Assembly (NCBI GenBank): GCA_031422315.1
Contig: JANOQN010000051.1
Coordinates: 1-7,030 of the forward strand
Direction: 5' to 3'
Origin: JANNYA01 sp031422315
GTDB lineage: Bacteria; Pseudomonadota; Gammaproteobacteria; Xanthomonadales; SZUA-5
Length of the DNA: 7,030 nucleotides
The position numbers and the translations under genes were made by a program. The notes under the pieces are model-generated. The model searched no databases, was not told the DNA's origin, and saw only the letters and a list, made by a program, of their open reading frames with translations. This document shows, one piece after another, positions 4,500 to 7,030 of this stretch (position 1 is the first letter of the stretch; each line of letters begins with the position of its first letter).

Positions 4500-5876
4500 A
4501 TGTTTGAAAATTTGACCCAGCGTCTCAGTGAAACCGTTACGCGCCTGCGTGGCAAAGCCAGGCTCAGCGAGGAAAATATCAAAGAGGCGCTGCGCGAAGT
4601 GCGGGTGGCACTATTAGAAGCCGATGTGGCGCTTCCAGTGGTGCAAGCCCTGATGGAGCGCGTCAAAATTAAGGCCGTAGGCGCGGAAGTTTTGAAAAGC
4701 CTACAGCCGGGGCAAATGCTGATTAAAGTCGTCAAAGACGAGCTAACGCTGCTACTCGGTTCGCAAACCAGCGAACTAAACCTAAATGTGCAAGCGCCGG
4801 CGATTGTACTGATGGCGGGTTTGCAGGGTTCCGGCAAAACCACCACCACTGGCAAGCTGGCTAAATTGCTGAAAGAGCGCAATAAAAAGCGCGTACTGAT
4901 GGTGAGCTGCGATGTGTATCGCCCCGCCGCGATTGAGCAGCTAAAAACCCTAGCCGGCCAAGTCAACGCAGAGTTTTTCCCCTCCGACATCTCGCAAAAG
5001 CCGCGCGATATTGCCATTGCTGCCCTCGAGCACGCGAAAAAGCAGCTGTTTGACGTGCTATTGGTCGACACTGCAGGCCGCTTGGCCATCGATCAGGCCA
5101 TGATGGATGAAGTGAAAGAGCTGCACGCCGTTTTAAAGCCGCACGAAACGCTGTTCGTGGTCGACGCCATGACCGGCCAAGACGCCGCGAATACTGCGAA
5201 AGCGTTTGCCGAAGCGCTGCCGCTGACCGGCGTCATTCTGACTAAAACCGATGGCGATGCGCGCGGCGGTGCGGCCCTATCATGCCGTTACATGACCGGC
5301 CGACCGGTGAAATATGTTGGCGCCGGTGAAAAGCTGGACGCACTTGAGCCATTCCATCCTGAGCGCGTAGTTTCCAGAATTTTGGGCATGGGCGATGTGC
5401 TATCGCTGGTGGAAGATGTCGAGCGCAGCATTGACCGTGAAAAAGCGGAAAAGCTCGCCAATAAAGTGATGGCTGGAAAAGGTTTTGATTTTTCCGATTT
5501 TCGTGATCATTTGACGCAAATGCAAAACATGGGTGGCATTGCCAATATTTTGGACAAGCTTCCGGTAGCGCTGCCCGGTAAAATTTCCATGGCGGATGTG
5601 AAAAGCCGCATGGACGACAAGCTGGTGGGCCGCATGATCGCCATGATTAACGGCATGACCGCGAAAGAGCGCCGCAATCCAAAACTATTGAACGGCTCCC
5701 GCCGCGCGCGTATTGCGAAGGGTTCAGGCGTTAATCAAGCACAGGTTAATCAGCTGATTACCCAATATGAGCAAATGGAACAAATGATGAAAAAACTCGG
5801 CGGCGGCGGCATCAAAGGGATGCTACGCAATTTCGGGCGAAAGATCCCGAATGCCAGTATGTTTCGCAAGAAATAG
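4500..5876 (+). CDS. ffh: Signal recognition particle GTPase Ffh
   Basis: A 458-residue protein, near the usual ~455. With 4.5S RNA it forms the SRP, which binds signal sequences at the ribosome and delivers inner-membrane proteins to FtsY. The N domain is about 1-95 ('LTQRLSETVTRLRGKARL', 'ALLEADVALPVV'). The G domain follows: P-loop GLQGSGKTT (107-115), insertion-box 'DVYRPAA' (138-144), DTAGR (190-194), TKTD (248-251) and GAGEK (274-278). The methionine-rich M domain runs from about 296 to 458, with the RNA-binding segment 'RRARIAKGSG' (401-410) and the 'QMEQMMKKLGGGG' finger/linker (425-437). All key residues are intact. ATG 4500 is supported by the conserved N-terminus; the upstream AGCGG is a weak ribosome site. 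It lies 115 bp after lexA and its last codons overlap the next gene. 4.5S RNA (ffs) is not in this window. Confidence 0.97.
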   Translation: MFENLTQRLSETVTRLRGKARLSEENIKEALREVRVALLEADVALPVVQALMERVKIKAVGAEVLKSLQPGQMLIKVVKDELTLLLGSQTSELNLNVQAPAIVLMAGLQGSGKTTTTGKLAKLLKERNKKRVLMVSCDVYRPAAIEQLKTLAGQVNAEFFPSDISQKPRDIAIAALEHAKKQLFDVLLVDTAGRLAIDQAMMDEVKELHAVLKPHETLFVVDAMTGQDAANTAKAFAEALPLTGVILTKTDGDARGGAALSCRYMTGRPVKYVGAGEKLDALEPFHPERVVSRILGMGDVLSLVEDVERSIDREKAEKLANKVMAGKGFDFSDFRDHLTQMQNMGGIANILDKLPVALPGKISMADVKSRMDDKLVGRMIAMINGMTAKERRNPKLLNGSRRARIAKGSGVNQAQVNQLITQYEQMEQMMKKLGGGGIKGMLRNFGRKIPNASMFRKK

Positions 5877-6537
5877 CGTGCTGCAATTCCTGCGTTTGAC
5901 CGCATTGAGTGCACTGCTGACGCTCATTAGCGGATGCGGCTCCACTATTGGTATGCGCTGGACTGCGGTCGAGCAGTCTGATTCACCGCTGTATCATCAA
6001 GCGCGCGCAGCGATTTTCTCGCGCTGCCGACACGGTAGCTTTATGTCCGATGCGCCGCGCTGTGAATACGCCGTGCTGGGACATAGAGGCCGCTATTTGA
6101 AAATTCACGATGACATCGTCAAGGTTAGTGATCGTTTTTTGATAGCACGGCCTGAGTTTGCGCAGTGGGTGAAAAAAGAAATCAGCTACGGCTATGGCAG
6201 CGCCCATACGCTGGAGCAATTTCCGTTTGAAATCCATGTATTGACCACCTCGCCCCTGGTGCTGTTGGCGGTGCCGTTTGATCGTAAAACCTATGTTTGC
6301 AAAAATGATGATCTAAGTCGCTTTGGCTGCTGGCAATCTGAGCGGCTCGATAAACTAAGTTATTCACTGCAATTTAGTCCACCCGTGGCAAGTGGTTCTT
6401 TTTGGTTTAGACCAGAGCTAAAAAGCAGCGCTATCCACGCAATTTTGGATGCCGACCGAACATTAAAAATACCGCTCGACGATTCGACGCTAACGCTTAA
6501 CGCCAAAAATGGCTTTTGGCAAGTGTTACGAAACTAG
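5851..6537 (+). CDS. Uncharacterised lipoprotein
   Basis: A 228-residue protein from ATG 5851, overlapping the ffh end by 26 nt in a different frame. I do not recognise a family. The N-terminus holds a lipoprotein signal: hydrophobic 'LTALSALLTLISGCG' with lipobox ISGC and C29 as the lipidated residue. GTG 5878, one base after the ffh stop, is a good alternative start because it gives a compact 20-residue signal (lipid Cys at 20) and 219 residues; neither start has a strong ribosome site. The mature part is mixed alpha/beta with four further cysteines (C59, C71, C150, C160) that could form two disulfides, and motifs such as 'GHRGRYLKIHDDIVKVSDRFL' (78-98, partly basic) and 'SFWFRPEL'. Residue +2 is Gly, not Asp, so outer-membrane sorting is expected if the Lol rule holds. 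Its position suggests translational coupling to ffh, but no functional link is shown. Confidence 0.8.
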   Translation: MPVCFARNSVLQFLRLTALSALLTLISGCGSTIGMRWTAVEQSDSPLYHQARAAIFSRCRHGSFMSDAPRCEYAVLGHRGRYLKIHDDIVKVSDRFLIARPEFAQWVKKEISYGYGSAHTLEQFPFEIHVLTTSPLVLLAVPFDRKTYVCKNDDLSRFGCWQSERLDKLSYSLQFSPPVASGSFWFRPELKSSAIHAILDADRTLKIPLDDSTLTLNAKNGFWQVLRN

Positions 6538-6546
6538 AAGATTGTG

Positions 6547-6582
6547 ACAAACGACGTTTTTTGCGTTTGTGCAAAGCGCAAA
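6547..6582 (+). terminator. Weak hairpins after the lipoprotein gene
   Basis: ACAAACG (6547-6553) pairs with CGTTTGT (6564-6570), and TTTGCG (6560-6565) with CGCAAA (6577-6582), as mutually exclusive stems just after the stop codon. Neither is GC-rich or followed by a proper T-run, so terminator activity is doubtful. Confidence 0.25.
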
Positions 6583-6641
6583 TTCAAGCTAGCCTGCATC
6601 GATAAATGTTAAGCGTGAGTAAGTCGCAGATGCGATGATGA

Positions 6642-6904
6642 GCCGCTAATCCTAAGCGCGAAATCGCTGATTGCTTGGTCATCAGGCGCACAGCGATGGA
6701 CGCGCACCCGAATTTTGCAAAAGCGCTGTTGCAGGCTTGGTTTGCCATCATGGCGGAGCTAAATGGTGCTAACCGCGAACAAACCCTCGCAACGTTTGCG
6801 CAGCTGAGCGGTGCCAGCGTGCCGGAATATCTAGTGCAGCTGGAATCTACCGAATTGTTAGACACTAGGGCAAAAGCGCTTGCTGCGTTAAGTAGAGTCG
6901 AAGC
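6642..6904 (+). pseudogene. C-terminal remnant of an ABC-transporter substrate-binding protein (NitT/TauT/urea-carboxylase-associated type)
   Basis: The frame after tandem stops (6636-6641) reads 'NPKREIADCLVIRRTAMDAH', then 'PNFAKALLQAWFAIMAELNG', 'FAQLSGASVPEYLVQLES' and 'TRAKALAALSR'. The order and spacing match the C-terminal third of periplasmic binding proteins of the NitT/TauT/urea-carboxylase-associated ABC family, which carry segments like 'EI.D.LVVN..TL..HP..GKAL.GAW', 'ASGTDLAGY..QLATT' and 'TPAEAVAF'. The first two thirds, including any signal peptide, are missing and the upstream frame has stops, so the gene is dead. The right end coincides with the presumed 3' boundary of a group II intron, and the apparent TGA stop at 6906-6908 falls within intron sequence, so more of the gene could continue on the far side of the intron. 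A short intact ORF from TTG 6675 exists but is very unlikely to be a real gene. The family is recognised from memory. Confidence 0.5.
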
Positions 6905-7030
6905 ATGACGCAGTAGCCTAAGCCCCGATTCCACACCCCGCTCATCGAACCGGACGTGCGGTTTTCCCGCATCCGGCTCTCCGAGTTGATTCATTGAAAA
7001 GTTATCGGTAGTCGTCATCGTTTCGCCATC
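6905..7030 (-). mobile_element. 3' end of a group II intron (partial; body beyond right edge)
   Basis: On the minus strand a domain V-like hairpin (6979 to 6947) is followed by a possible domain VI (6946 to about 6905) with a candidate branch-point A at 6914 within GGCTACTGCG and a terminal AT at 6906-6905. Intron RNAs usually end in AY, which suits this end, but the branch A would then be 9 nt from the junction, one or two more than typical, so the exact edge is uncertain by a few bases. The segment 7030-6980 would be the end of domain IV, downstream of the intron-encoded reverse transcriptase/maturase; short frames there close by stops (for example TGA at 7018-7016), so any such gene must lie almost wholly outside the window. 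Confidence 0.6.
6947..6979 (-). ncRNA. Group II intron domain V hairpin
   Basis: The minus strand begins GAGCCGGATGCGG and ends CCGCACGTCCGGTTC. The lower helix is 8 bp (GAGCCGGA with TCCGGTTC, including the G-T pair), with a 2-nt CG bulge on the 3' strand, an upper 5-bp helix (TGCGG/CCGCA) and a GAAAA loop, 33 nt in all. The AGC triad at the base, the 2-nt bulge and the A-rich loop are hallmarks of the catalytic domain V, normally about 34 nt. Confidence 0.7.

Noticed and set aside
4093..5089. Minus-strand frames antisense to lexA (4093-4389) and ffh (4487-5089)
   Set aside because: Ser/Arg-rich shadows of well-identified conserved genes.
6675..6908. A functional 77-residue protein from TTG 6675
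   Set aside because: It corresponds to an internal-to-C-terminal piece of a larger binding protein, lacks a ribosome site and signal peptide, and ends in intron-derived bases.
6584..7018. Minus-strand 144-codon frame containing 'GEPDAGKPHVRFDERGVESG'
   Set aside because: That peptide is the translation of group II intron domains V/VI, and the remainder is antisense to the ABC remnant; it is not a protein gene.

Overview
The window looks like chromosomal DNA of a gammaproteobacterium. The Ffh and LexA sequences and the LexA-type SOS box (CTG-N10-CAG) point there, and REP-like elements of the kind read antisense as 'VIPAKAGTQ' fit. A Lysobacterales-like or deep-branching lineage is possible, but this rests on remembered family sequences and is only moderately secure. 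Base composition is moderate in GC. The left third uses noticeably more A/T-ending codons than lexA and ffh.

Left part (1-2510, all minus strand): a compact three-gene operon for exported proteins, each with a signal peptide and a strong Shine-Dalgarno sequence, separated by only 21 and 31 nt. In transcription order these are a LamG-like protein ending in a complete two-repeat type I dockerin, a small secreted cohesin-like protein, and a large secreted protein with a cohesin-like N-terminal region and a choice-of-anchor-D/ASH-like repeat. The last gene runs off the left edge with 400 codons visible. Together they suggest a small, non-cellulosomal, calcium-dependent cohesin-dockerin assembly outside the cytoplasm. 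This is the most interesting content of the window. The pairing is inferred from domain types and gene order, not shown.

Middle (2511-4384): about 510 bp without a gene upstream of the operon, rich in palindromes and with one REP-like element; queD (queuosine/7-deazaguanine pathway, minus strand) with all expected catalytic residues; a 281-bp divergent spacer with several inverted repeats and a second REP-like element; then lexA on the plus strand. The SOS box and -10 hexamer of lexA lie directly against the start codon, so its mRNA is probably leaderless.

Right part (4385-7030): ffh (SRP GTPase), overlapped at its 3' end by a gene for an unrecognised lipoprotein. Then comes a degraded region: the C-terminal remnant of an ABC-transporter substrate-binding protein (NitT/TauT/urea-carboxylase-associated type), cut off by what reads as the 3' end (domains V and VI) of a minus-strand group II intron whose body lies beyond the right edge. 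No tRNA, rRNA or CRISPR array was seen.
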